Source: Actinomycetes bacterium (lineage in GTDB: Bacteria > Actinomycetota > CADDZG01 > JAHWKV01). From it: a stretch of 13,797 nucleotides of DNA. Positions 1-5,826 of this stretch are shown here, in pieces; position 1 is the stretch's first letter, and every line of letters begins with the position of its first letter. Position numbers and translations under genes: made by a program. The stretch is taken from NCBI GenBank assembly GCA_029263035.1, contig JAJCYF010000080.1, positions 1 through 13,797 of the forward strand, in the 5' to 3' direction. Under the pieces are notes generated by a model. That model made no database searches, was not told the DNA's origin, and saw only the letters and a list, made by a program, of their open reading frames with translations.

Positions 1-515
1 ACCGCCGCCTCGTCGTGCCACTTGAGGGGGGACGGGGGGCCGGATTGGCCGGTGGCGGCATTGACGTACTTTATGCAGACGTTCACAAATGAGTCGATGG
101 CGCCCCCGGGCAACCAGACGGTAAAAAATGCCCGGGCCCGGGGCGTCATGACCCGGACCATCTCGGCGAAGGCCTTCTCCGGATCCGAGGCGAAGATCAG
201 GCCGAAAATTGAGAGCACCACGTCGAAGGAGGCGTCGGGAAACCGCAGGTCCTCGGCGATGCCCTCCACGAACGAGATATCGAGGCCCTCGGCGGCCGCC
301 CTCTGCCCGGCCACCTCGATAAGCCGGGGGGCCTGGTCCAGCCCGACGACCTTCGACTTGAACCGGGCGGCCAGGATGGCGGCGTTGCCGGTCCCGCAGG
401 CGATGTCGAGGACCCTCTCGTTTCGAAGGGGCGCCGCCATGGCCACCACCCGGCGGGCCACCGGCTCCAGCTCCGCAGCCGTCAGCTCGTAACGGCCGAG
501 TCCCCAGTCAGGCAT
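1..515 (-). CDS. Class I SAM-dependent methyltransferase, 3' end cut by window
   Basis: I translated this frame by hand from the ATG at 515 to the window edge: 171 residues with no stop, so the C-terminus is missing. Motif I of Rossmann-fold methyltransferases is clear at residues 35-44 (VLDIACGTGN), followed by the acidic end of strand 2 (VVGLD, D60) that normally holds the SAM ribose. A motif resembling post-I/II sits at about 93-102 (FPDASFDVVL), then the helix FAEMVRVMTPRARAFFTVW typical of the UbiE/Methyltransf_11 group. It should transfer a methyl group from SAM to a small molecule in the cytoplasm; the substrate cannot be told. Only a weak GGTGG precedes the ATG, and no in-frame start lies just upstream. 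The gene follows the CheB gene by 42 bases on the same strand and is probably cotranscribed. The family is secure, the role unknown. Confidence 0.88.
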   Translation of the reverse strand, partial: MPDWGLGRYELTAAELEPVARRVVAMAAPLRNERVLDIACGTGNAAILAARFKSKVVGLDQAPRLIEVAGQRAAAEGLDISFVEGIAEDLRFPDASFDVVLSIFGLIFASDPEKAFAEMVRVMTPRARAFFTVWLPGGAIDSFVNVCIKYVNAATGQSGPPSPLKWHDEAA

Positions 516-557
516 ACGGCAAGTCCACCACATCCGGGCCCCGGCTGCTCGGCGGGA

Positions 558-1625
558 TCAGCCGGCGGACTTATCTTCGGGCGACAGTCCGGCCTCGTCG
601 TGGTCCAGCACCGACAGCGAGCCGTGGGCGATCAGGTCCCGGATCTGGCCCGCTCCCCACTCTGCTTCGGCGGCCCGGCCTTCCACCCGGACCGCCGATG
701 TCTCGATTCCCCGGCCCCGCGTTCGGTTGGCCACGTCGTGCAGCAGGGCGGCCCGCTCCTCCAGAGCTCTGATTGCGGTCCACAGGGTGGTTTCGACGGT
801 TGCCGCCTGCTCGCCCTCCAGGCTGGTTTGAGAGTACGCATGCCCGATGCGGCAGCGGTACCGCTTGAGCTCGTCGCTTTCGACCTCGAACAGGGTCCCG
901 TGGCATTCGGGACAGGTAAAGGGGGATGGACGGGTCGCCGGGTCGTCGGGCGGGAGCTTCATGTTGTCCAAGTGCCCCGGGTCGTCAACATCGGGGACCG
1001 GGACGGGCGAAACCGGCGGTACCGTCTTTTCCACCAGGTACCTGACGAGCTCGGGAATGCTCAGCACGGCCTCGACCGCACCGGTTTCCACTGCGCTTTG
1101 GGGCATACGGGGGTGGATGGCACCCGTGGGGTCCTGGGCTACCGACGTCCCGCCGGCTGCCCGGATGGCGACCACCCCTGCCGAACCGTCATCGGCTCCG
1201 CCGGATAGGACCACGCCGGTCACGGTGTGCCGGTAAAACTGGGCGGCCGACCGGAAAAGCGGGTCGATGGCCGGACGGTGCCCGTTCTCGCGCGGACCGC
1301 GGGACAGGTGCAGATGGCCCGGCCCCACCAGCAGGTGGTGGTCCGGCGGGGCAACGTAGATCCTTCCGGCCAGGATTGGCTCGTCGTCGACTGCGTGCTG
1401 GACCGGAAGAACGCCGGCCCGGCTCAGGATTTGAGGGAGACGGCTGCGAACATTAGGAGAGATGTGAATTGCAATCAGCACTGCGGCCGGCAGGTCGGCC
1501 GGCAGTCCTCCGACCACATCCCCGAGCACCTCGATGCTGCCGGCTGAGCCCCCGACCACTATCAGCCGTTGTGGTCCGGGCTCTCCAGAAGGTGTTTCAT
1601 CCTCTACCCCGCTGAGCTCAGCCAC
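558..1625 (-). CDS. Stand-alone CheB-type protein-glutamate methylesterase with C-terminal zinc-ribbon-like tail
   Basis: The frame is open from 1736, but its first 37 codons lie inside the Rieske gene and look non-coding. I prefer the GTG at 1625, which overlaps the Rieske stop by 8 bases and gives 355 residues. The CheB methylesterase domain (about 19-205) keeps the catalytic triad: S27 in VVGGSAGS, H54 in IAIHIS and D146 in LSGGADDGSAG. CheB hydrolyses methyl esters on chemoreceptor glutamates or deamidates glutamines. There is no N-terminal receiver domain, unlike classical CheB, so phosphorylation would not control it directly. After a proline-rich linker, C238-x2-C241 and C258-x3-H262 look like a zinc ribbon. 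Such CheB-plus-tail proteins occur in bacteria without obvious chemotaxis, and no receptor, cheA, cheW or cheR is visible here. The true substrate is therefore open. It sits between the Rieske and methyltransferase genes. Confidence 0.87.
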   Translation of the reverse strand: MAELSGVEDETPSGEPGPQRLIVVGGSAGSIEVLGDVVGGLPADLPAAVLIAIHISPNVRSRLPQILSRAGVLPVQHAVDDEPILAGRIYVAPPDHHLLVGPGHLHLSRGPRENGHRPAIDPLFRSAAQFYRHTVTGVVLSGGADDGSAGVVAIRAAGGTSVAQDPTGAIHPRMPQSAVETGAVEAVLSIPELVRYLVEKTVPPVSPVPVPDVDDPGHLDNMKLPPDDPATRPSPFTCPECHGTLFEVESDELKRYRCRIGHAYSQTSLEGEQAATVETTLWTAIRALEERAALLHDVANRTRGRGIETSAVRVEGRAAEAEWGAGQIRDLIAHGSLSVLDHDEAGLSPEDKSAG

Positions 1626-2481
1626 CCTGGACTTCGCGCAGCTCGATCTTGCCGCCGTGGATCCGGGTTTCGAACCTTGGCTGCGGGGCGCTCGCAGGCC
1701 CGTGGACCACCTCTCCGGTACGAAGGTCGAACTCACTGTCGTGCCACGGGCAGGTCACGGTGCGGGCTTCGGCGTCGATCCTGCCTTCGTGCAGCGGGCC
1801 GCCCCGGTGGCTGCACACATTGTGGATGGCGCATATGTCGCCGGAGTTCCGGTACACGAGGACATCGGTCTCGCCCGCCTGGGCCAGCACCGGGCTGTCC
1901 TCCGGAAGGTCTTCGTCGGCCAGGACCGGCGTCCAGTCCTGCGGCCTTTTGTCGAAGATCGTCCGGTCCACCCCCGAGCCCAAACGGTAGGCCAGGTGGC
2001 CGCCCAGGTAGCCGGAGAAACCCAGGAGCCCGGCGCCGAGGGCGCCGAGTACCTTGCCCCGGGAGACGTCTCCGTTCCTCCGGGCGAACCAGGAGGCGGT
2101 GAAGGCCCCCAGCGCCGCGGTGTTTCCCACCGCGTGAACCAGCCCAACCCGGCGCTCCTCGCCGATGGTGTCAACCCAGTCGGCAACCCCCGCCAGGGCG
2201 GTGGGTACCGCGGAGACGATGCCCAGGCCGGTAAGGACCTCGGCGGATTTGTCGTGCCGGGTGCCCAGCAGGTCCAGGACGCCGCCCGCGGTCCAAAAGG
2301 CGATGGCGACATCGGTCAGGAACGGGTGGACGGGGTGGCCCAACCATTTGCCGGTCAGGGCGTCCTTGACCGGACCCTTTGGCACCAGTCTGGAGGCCGC
2401 TTCGGTCCCCGGGACGGCAACCTTATCCAGGCCTTTGGCTTGCTCAAGGTTCACCAGCATCTTTTCAAGAAAGCCCGGCAT
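1618..2481 (-). CDS. DUF2231 membrane domain fused to Rieske [2Fe-2S] domain
   Basis: This 287-residue protein starts at the ATG at 2481, which has an ideal AAAGGAG six bases upstream; more upstream ATGs in the open frame lack one. Residues about 45-170 form a DUF2231-type membrane domain: the LGHPVHPFLTD motif (H49, H52), then about four hydrophobic helices including TDVAIAFWTAGGVLDLLG and VLGALGAGLLGFSGYLGGH. Residues about 185-283 are a Rieske domain whose cluster ligands are complete: C223 and H225 in CSHRGG, C244 and H247 in CPWHDSEFD. The protein should hold a [2Fe-2S] cluster next to the membrane and pass electrons; its partner is unknown. The paired histidines in the membrane part could bind haem or a metal, which is inference. 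A candidate SigB/F-type promoter lies 45-70 bases upstream, suggesting stress control. It is the first gene of a run continuing into the CheB-like gene. Confidence 0.93.
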   Translation of the reverse strand: MPGFLEKMLVNLEQAKGLDKVAVPGTEAASRLVPKGPVKDALTGKWLGHPVHPFLTDVAIAFWTAGGVLDLLGTRHDKSAEVLTGLGIVSAVPTALAGVADWVDTIGEERRVGLVHAVGNTAALGAFTASWFARRNGDVSRGKVLGALGAGLLGFSGYLGGHLAYRLGSGVDRTIFDKRPQDWTPVLADEDLPEDSPVLAQAGETDVLVYRNSGDICAIHNVCSHRGGPLHEGRIDAEARTVTCPWHDSEFDLRTGEVVHGPASAPQPRFETRIHGGKIELREVQGG

Positions 2482-2487
2482 CTCAAA

Positions 2488-2494
2488 CTCCTTT
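2488..2494 (-). promoter_or_regulatory. Ribosome binding site deciding the Rieske start
   Basis: On the minus strand this reads AAAGGAG, six bases before the ATG at 2481. The alternative in-frame ATGs at 2526 and 2508 have no purine-rich sequence at a proper distance, so this site fixes the start. Confidence 0.85.
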
Positions 2495-2525
2495 GGATCG
2501 TTGGGCATCTGGCGGTGGGTATCCA

Positions 2526-2551
2526 TTACCCGGGGCCGGGCGAGCGTAATC
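2526..2551 (-). promoter_or_regulatory. Candidate SigB/SigF-type promoter for the Rieske operon
   Basis: Minus strand GATT at 2551-2548, sixteen bases, then GGGTAA at 2531-2526. This fits the actinobacterial general-stress sigma consensus GNNT-N14-16-GGGTA. The predicted start point is near 2519, giving a leader of about 40 bases before the ATG at 2481. It stands back to back with the promoter at 2558-2583, which has the same -10 and spacer. This is a motif match only. Confidence 0.5.
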
Positions 2552-2557
2552 AGGAGC

Positions 2558-2583
2558 GTTTTGGGCTGGGTTGGCCCGGGTAA
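2558..2583 (+). promoter_or_regulatory. Candidate SigB/SigF-type promoter for the small acidic gene
   Basis: GTTT at 2558-2561, sixteen bases, then GGGTAA at 2578-2583, matching the actinobacterial general-stress pattern. The start point should be near 2590 and the AAAGGAG ribosome site is at 2619-2625, a plausible leader. A TTGACG at 2593-2598 was considered but has no usable -10 at the right distance. Confidence 0.55.
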
Positions 2584-2632
2584 CCTGTGCCGTTGACGGA
2601 CTCTGTTCGCTCGAGACGAAAGGAGCGACCCG

Positions 2633-2806
2633 ATGCACAACTTCGGAGACCAGACCGCAACTTCCGCCCCGCTGAAAGAAATAGAGCCCAAGGCCCCGGC
2701 TCCGGATGACCCCTCGATCGTTGACCCCGAGGACCCGCCGGTGCCCGCCGGGGTGCCCGAGGGCGTTTCGGAAGCCGACTACCTGGAGCAGAATCTGCCC
2801 GCATAG
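2633..2806 (+). CDS. Small acidic proline-rich protein, 57 residues, unknown function
   Basis: The ATG at 2633 is seven bases after a perfect AAAGGAG (2619-2625), and the frame runs 57 codons to TAG at 2804-2806. The product is rich in Asp, Glu and Pro (for example DPEDPPVPAGVPEG), has no hydrophobic segment or cysteine, and ends SEADYLEQNLPA. It should be a soluble, mostly disordered cytoplasmic protein. Short acidic actinobacterial proteins with a VPEADxLEQ-like tail are common and uncharacterised, and I place it with them by resemblance. The candidate stress promoter at 2558-2583 and the divergent Rieske gene suggest expression under stress. The strong ribosome site and coding-like codon use make it a real gene rather than a chance frame. 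Confidence 0.75.
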   Translation: MHNFGDQTATSAPLKEIEPKAPAPDDPSIVDPEDPPVPAGVPEGVSEADYLEQNLPA

Positions 2807-2818
2807 CGTCCCGGCAGG

Positions 2819-2955
2819 CGGTTATTGGCAGTGGGAATCATCGGCGCCCTTATTGCTCGTTTCAAGCCGCTGGGTATGGCACGGGCGCTGATCGCGATGG
2901 CGGTTGCCGACGTTGTCGCGGCGCGATCGCATTGATTGCCGGCCTGGGCCGGCCC
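2819..2955 (+). pseudogene. Frameshifted remnant of a small membrane-protein gene
   Basis: From about 2822 the frame encodes a hydrophobic run, LLAVGIIGALIARFKPLGM then ARALIAMAVADVVAA, stopping at TGA 2933-2935. In the frame shifted by two bases from 2926 it continues as IALIAGLGRPY. Joined across the shift, it resembles the middle of a widespread uncharacterised membrane protein of about 120 residues, which has two helices around an ARFxPxGMARAL motif (family recalled from memory). The N-terminal helix and the C-terminal part are absent, there is no ribosome site, and the end runs into the 3' end of the opposite-strand hydrolase gene. A decayed fragment is the simplest reading. A chance hydrophobic frame is possible but less likely given the motif and the continuation across the shift. 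Confidence 0.6.
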
Positions 2956-3797
2956 TACAGCGCGGCGCCCAGATCCAGAACCCGGCCCTCGGTAGCCGCC
3001 TCGACCTTCACGCCGGATTCCAGGGCATTCAGGATCTCGGTGAGCTCGGCGTCGGTCCGGCTCGGGTCATGGTGGAACAGCAGCAGCCGCTTCGCTTTGC
3101 AGACCTCCGCCAGTCCCACCGCGTAATCGATGGTGGAGTGACCGAAGTCGGAGCGGCTGGGGAACTCGGAAACCGTGTACTGGGCGTCGTGGATCATCAG
3201 GTCCACGCCTTCGCACAGGGCGTACGCCGTTTCGTGGTACTCGCCGTGTCCCTCCGGTCCGGGACCGAACTGGATGGGGTGGTGGTCGGACAAATAGGCC
3301 AGGGTCGAGGTGCCGTCGGTCACCCGAAAGCCGAATGTCCGGCCGCCCTTGTGGGGGATCTCCATCGCGGTCACCTCAAAGCCTTCGATGGTGTGGTTGC
3401 CGGCTTCCAGCTCTCCCACCCGCCAGTCGCCCCGAAGCTGGTCGATACGCACCGGGAAGTGGGGCGGCGACATGAACCGGGCCATGAGCTCCTCGGGACC
3501 GTCCTCCTGCGCCGGCAGCAGCACCCGGACCCGGGAGTCGGGCCGGTCGCCGGCGGAGAAGAAGGGCAGACCGTGGGTGTGGTCCCAGTGCAGGTGGCCC
3601 AGCAGGATGGTGCCCCGGAAGGGCCGGCCGTTCAGCACCTTTGACAGGTTGCGCAGGCCGGTGCCCCCGTCGAGCACCAGCTTGGGCCGTTTGCCGTCCC
3701 GGGCAAGAGCAACGCAGGAGGTATTGCCTCCGTACCGAACGTACTCCGGCCCCGGTGCCGGCGTGCTTCCCCGCACCCCGCAGATGGTTACCTCCAC
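2955..3797 (-). CDS. Metallo-beta-lactamase-fold metallo-hydrolase
   Basis: This 280-residue protein begins at a GTG (3797) preceded by GAGG, seven bases after the stop of the cyclic-nucleotide-binding gene, so translation is probably coupled. It opens with GVRGSTPAPGPEYVRYGG, typical of a PhnP/phosphodiesterase-like branch of the fold. The metal ligands are complete: H68, H70, D72 and H73 in HLHWDH, H149, D204 in MIHDAQY, H220 in FGHS and H242 in FHHDP. It should be a soluble two-metal hydrolase acting on a phosphodiester or similar ester bond. Beside a cyclic-nucleotide-binding protein and opposite a cyclase, a cyclic nucleotide phosphodiesterase role is attractive; class II phosphodiesterases share the HxHxDH motif. 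The sequence alone does not prove this, and nuclease or other hydrolase activity remains possible. Confidence 0.9.
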   Translation of the reverse strand: MEVTICGVRGSTPAPGPEYVRYGGNTSCVALARDGKRPKLVLDGGTGLRNLSKVLNGRPFRGTILLGHLHWDHTHGLPFFSAGDRPDSRVRVLLPAQEDGPEELMARFMSPPHFPVRIDQLRGDWRVGELEAGNHTIEGFEVTAMEIPHKGGRTFGFRVTDGTSTLAYLSDHHPIQFGPGPEGHGEYHETAYALCEGVDLMIHDAQYTVSEFPSRSDFGHSTIDYAVGLAEVCKAKRLLLFHHDPSRTDAELTEILNALESGVKVEAATEGRVLDLGAAL

Positions 3798-3804
3798 CCG
3801 ACCC

Positions 3805-4803
3805 TCAAGCTTCCTCCCGTCTGTGGCCCTCGGCCAGCTGCTTCAGGACCTCCGGCTCTATCTGGTCTCCCGGCACCGCGGCCACCCGGCAATCGGTAAC
3901 TGCGATGAGCGTCGAGGTGCGGTAGCCGCGTTCGACGACCGCCCTTTCTCCCAGGACCGATCCGGGTCCGACCTCCGCGACCTGTTCGCCGTCGACCTCG
4001 ATCCGCAGGACCCCGTCGAGCAGCAGGAACAGCTCGTGGCCGGGGTCCCCCTGCTTCACCAGCGTGTCGCCCTTCTTGACTACCTTGATCTTCGGCTTGG
4101 CGCCTCCCCGCATGATCGTGCCGGAGAGCTCCCGCTCCAGGGCGGTCTCCACTGCGGTGACCAGGGCCGGCGACTCCTCGTCCCCCCAAGGGGTGTGTTT
4201 GCCGAACGCCTCCCGAACCCAGTCCTCGAAGTGGATCAGCCCGGACTTGGCGGTGAGCCTCCCGTTCTCGTCGTAGATCCAGTGCCGGGGGAACTTGCTG
4301 GCCCCGACCACCTCGTGCTCGACCGAGCCGTCCGCATGGATGGTCAGCGCCAGCGTTGTCCAGGCCAGGGGGGCCGAGAACTGAACGTACGGTTTGCGGC
4401 GAACCCGCCGGGGGGTCGGTATTCCCGTCCGGCCCCCTGCGGTCTGGACGAACCGGACCGCACCTCCTTGGACCTCCGGGTTGCGTTGAAGGTCGGGAAG
4501 CGCGATTGCAGGCACCGAGATCCCGGCCGGCCCCAGGGTGAGGGTGGTGGCACCGATCAGCCCCCCTCCCGAGTAGCCGTAGGAGTCGACCTTGCCGTCC
4601 TTTACCTCGACCCACGCCTTGAGCTGGTTGGCAAAGCGGAACCTGCCGGCGTCTCTTAGCGCGGGCAGATCGTCGACCTCATCGGGCGGAGGCGGGTCGT
4701 AGTGCGTTACCCCCATATCGAAAGATACCTTCAGGTACTTCACCCCCTGAATCGCCTCCGAAGGTATCCAGGTGATCGATGTGACCGACGCCTCGATTCG
4801 CAT
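3805..4803 (-). CDS. Protein with C-terminal cyclic-nucleotide-binding domain and uncharacterised N-terminal domain
   Basis: I chose the ATG at 4803 (332 residues) because GGAGGAG lies seven bases upstream; the open frame extends 14 codons further without such a site. Residues about 238-325 form a cyclic-nucleotide-binding beta-barrel (VVKKGDTLVKQGDPGHELF, then LLDGVLRIEVDGE). Its phosphate-binding cassette GSVLGERAVVERGYRTSTL keeps G285, E286 (ribose contact) and R295 (cyclic phosphate contact), so ligand binding is expected. There is no helix-turn-helix after the barrel, so it is not a Crp-type transcription factor. Residues 1-235 are not a domain I can name; they include KPYVQFSAPLAWTTLAL and HWIYDENGRL and have no membrane helix. 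It probably acts as a cytoplasmic cyclic-nucleotide effector. It lies between the membrane cupredoxin and the hydrolase in one operon, opposite a cyclase gene. Confidence 0.88.
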   Translation of the reverse strand: MRIEASVTSITWIPSEAIQGVKYLKVSFDMGVTHYDPPPPDEVDDLPALRDAGRFRFANQLKAWVEVKDGKVDSYGYSGGGLIGATTLTLGPAGISVPAIALPDLQRNPEVQGGAVRFVQTAGGRTGIPTPRRVRRKPYVQFSAPLAWTTLALTIHADGSVEHEVVGASKFPRHWIYDENGRLTAKSGLIHFEDWVREAFGKHTPWGDEESPALVTAVETALERELSGTIMRGGAKPKIKVVKKGDTLVKQGDPGHELFLLLDGVLRIEVDGEQVAEVGPGSVLGERAVVERGYRTSTLIAVTDCRVAAVPGDQIEPEVLKQLAEGHRREEA

Positions 4804-4810
4804 GGCCTGC

Positions 4811-4817
4811 CTCCTCC
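4811..4817 (-). promoter_or_regulatory. Ribosome binding site deciding the start of the cyclic-nucleotide-binding gene
   Basis: The minus strand reads GGAGGAG, seven bases before the ATG at 4803. The upstream in-frame start at 4845 would overlap the cupredoxin stop codon and has no comparable site. Confidence 0.8.
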
Positions 4818-4844
4818 TGCTCGCTTGATCGGAGATTCTAAGCA

Positions 4845-5603
4845 CTACTGAACGGTGAGCTTGCCCTCCATGCCCGGGTCGTGTGGTTTGCAGTAGAAGC
4901 GGAAGGAGCCGGCTTCGGCATCGAACGTTATCTGCTTGGACTGCCCCGGGGCGATGCTTTCGTCCACGCCGAGCTCGTCCACCGTGAACGTGTGCCGGGC
5001 GGAGTCGTTATTGGTGATGTACAGGCTGACTTCGCCGTTCTGGGCGGTGATGTCCCTCGGTCCGAACTCGAAGCTCTCCATGTCGACGATCAGGCTGCCG
5101 TCGGCCGGGGAGTCATTGGTAACGGTCGCCCACGCGGCCAGGGAGCCGCCGATCGCCGCCACCACCACTGCGATACCTGCAACTGCGGCAACCTTCGGGA
5201 AGGCCGTGTCGTGCCGGCGGCCCTGGGCGCTGCGAAAGGCCGGCACGGTTGCGATGACAGCAATTAGCCCGCCCACGGTTAACATCGTTATGGGAACAAA
5301 ATCGGCGGGGGATTCCGGGTGCATGAGGGCATCCACAGTGAACGGGGCGTTCATAACAAGGAGGGCCAAACTGACCACCCCCAGCCAGACAATCCCCACC
5401 TTGCGGGCAAAACGCAGCAGCACCAGACCTACCAGAATCGGCGCAACGAGTATCGCCAGGAACGGCTCGAACCCCTCCAGAAGCATCGGAAGTACCGGCC
5501 CCGAAGCCGAGACCGCGCCCGCCAGCGCCATGAGCCCGACCCAGCCGAACCTGCCCGGCCCCTGTCCGGCGGCCTCCATCTTTACTGCTGCCTGGGTCTG
5601 CAT
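4845..5603 (-). CDS. Membrane-anchored type 1 copper cupredoxin
   Basis: The ATG at 5603 follows AAAGGAGG; a GTG at 5624 is also in frame, but the ribosome site lies inside that longer version. The 252-residue product has about five hydrophobic helices (near 21-42, 46-66, 69-90, 104-124 and 138-160), then an extracytoplasmic domain at 165-252. That domain is a plastocyanin-like cupredoxin with all four type 1 copper ligands: H204 in SARHTFTV, C238 and H241 in YCKPH, and M245 in GMEGKL. It should carry one electron on a mononuclear copper outside the membrane, or bind copper for transport or sensing. It is the first gene of a leftward operon (41 bases before the cyclic-nucleotide-binding gene) and is transcribed away from the regulator-cyclase operon, which also encodes cupredoxin domains. 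Confidence 0.92.
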   Translation of the reverse strand: MQTQAAVKMEAAGQGPGRFGWVGLMALAGAVSASGPVLPMLLEGFEPFLAILVAPILVGLVLLRFARKVGIVWLGVVSLALLVMNAPFTVDALMHPESPADFVPITMLTVGGLIAVIATVPAFRSAQGRRHDTAFPKVAAVAGIAVVVAAIGGSLAAWATVTNDSPADGSLIVDMESFEFGPRDITAQNGEVSLYITNNDSARHTFTVDELGVDESIAPGQSKQITFDAEAGSFRFYCKPHDPGMEGKLTVQ

Positions 5604-5607
5604 GACC

Positions 5608-5615
5608 CCTCCTTT
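5608..5615 (-). promoter_or_regulatory. Ribosome binding site deciding the cupredoxin start
   Basis: The minus strand reads AAAGGAGG, four bases before the ATG at 5603. Because it sits downstream of the in-frame GTG at 5624, it favours the shorter protein. Confidence 0.85.
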
Positions 5616-5746
5616 CGGCGTCACCGGGCTCTGCCCCCGGCGCGATCTCCAATCTGCAGGTCGAACGTTATGCCGGGCTGAAGGGCACCGAAAGCAGGCA
5701 GGCCGGTCAGTTGCGGGAGGGTCAGCACCCCGTGCAGCCCGCCGGG

Positions 5747-5770
5747 CGGGGGGTGGGCAGGCACCCCCCG
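5747..5770. repeat. Perfect 9-bp inverted repeat (hairpin or operator)
   Basis: CGGGGGGTG at 5747-5755 and CACCCCCCG at 5762-5770 are separated by a six-base loop, GGCAGG. No T-run follows on either strand, so it is not a standard terminator. Its place between divergent operons suggests an operator or a leader structure; a role is not proven. Confidence 0.65.
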
Positions 5771-5826
5771 GTATTGGGGAGGCGACCTTCCTTGATTCTT
5801 TCGACCCCGTAGTACTGAATTAGCCC

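Larger units (their letters stand above)
2526..2583. repeat. Inverted repeat TTACCCGGG...CCCGGGTAA spanning the divergent promoters
   Basis: Perfect 9-base arms at 2526-2534 and 2575-2583 are separated by 40 bases. Each arm contains one of the two outward GGGTAA elements. The symmetry may simply reflect two divergent promoters of one sigma class, or it may be a two-site operator. The wide spacing argues against a transcript hairpin. Confidence 0.6.
5604..5826. other. Divergent intergenic region between the two central operons
   Basis: These 223 bases separate the leftward cupredoxin operon from the rightward regulator-cyclase operon and must hold both promoters. I see no convincing -35/-10 pair for either. 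A TTGATT at 5792-5797 with CTGAAT at 5815-5820 (17-base spacing, six bases before the ATG at 5827) could serve a leaderless transcript, but the -10 matches poorly. No GGGTA stress element is present. The clearest structure is the hairpin at 5747-5770. No open frame here looks coding. Confidence 0.6.

Noticed and set aside
22..492. Plus-strand open frame at the left edge (156 codons)
   Set aside because: It is antisense to the methyltransferase, whose motif I (VLDIACGTGN) and continuous fold are on the minus strand.
1626..1736. N-terminal extension of the CheB frame
   Set aside because: These 37 codons lie inside the Rieske C-terminus in another frame and encode an Arg/Ser-rich stretch unlike CheB. 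The GTG at 1625 gives a normal 8-base overlap instead.
1534..2583. Long plus-strand open frame (349 codons) opposite the Rieske gene
   Set aside because: It is antisense to a gene with clear Rieske and DUF2231 motifs, has low-complexity Gly/Pro/Arg-rich content and no recognisable domain. Long shadow frames are common in GC-rich DNA.
2593..2621. TTGACG as a SigA -35 for the small acidic gene
   Set aside because: No -10-like hexamer lies 16-18 bases downstream, and the position runs into the ribosome binding site. The GTTT-N16-GGGTAA element fits better.
3310..4659. Long plus-strand open frame (449 codons) opposite the hydrolase and cyclic-nucleotide-binding genes
   Set aside because: It crosses two real genes on the other strand, shows no motifs and has the Arg/Pro-rich content of a shadow frame.
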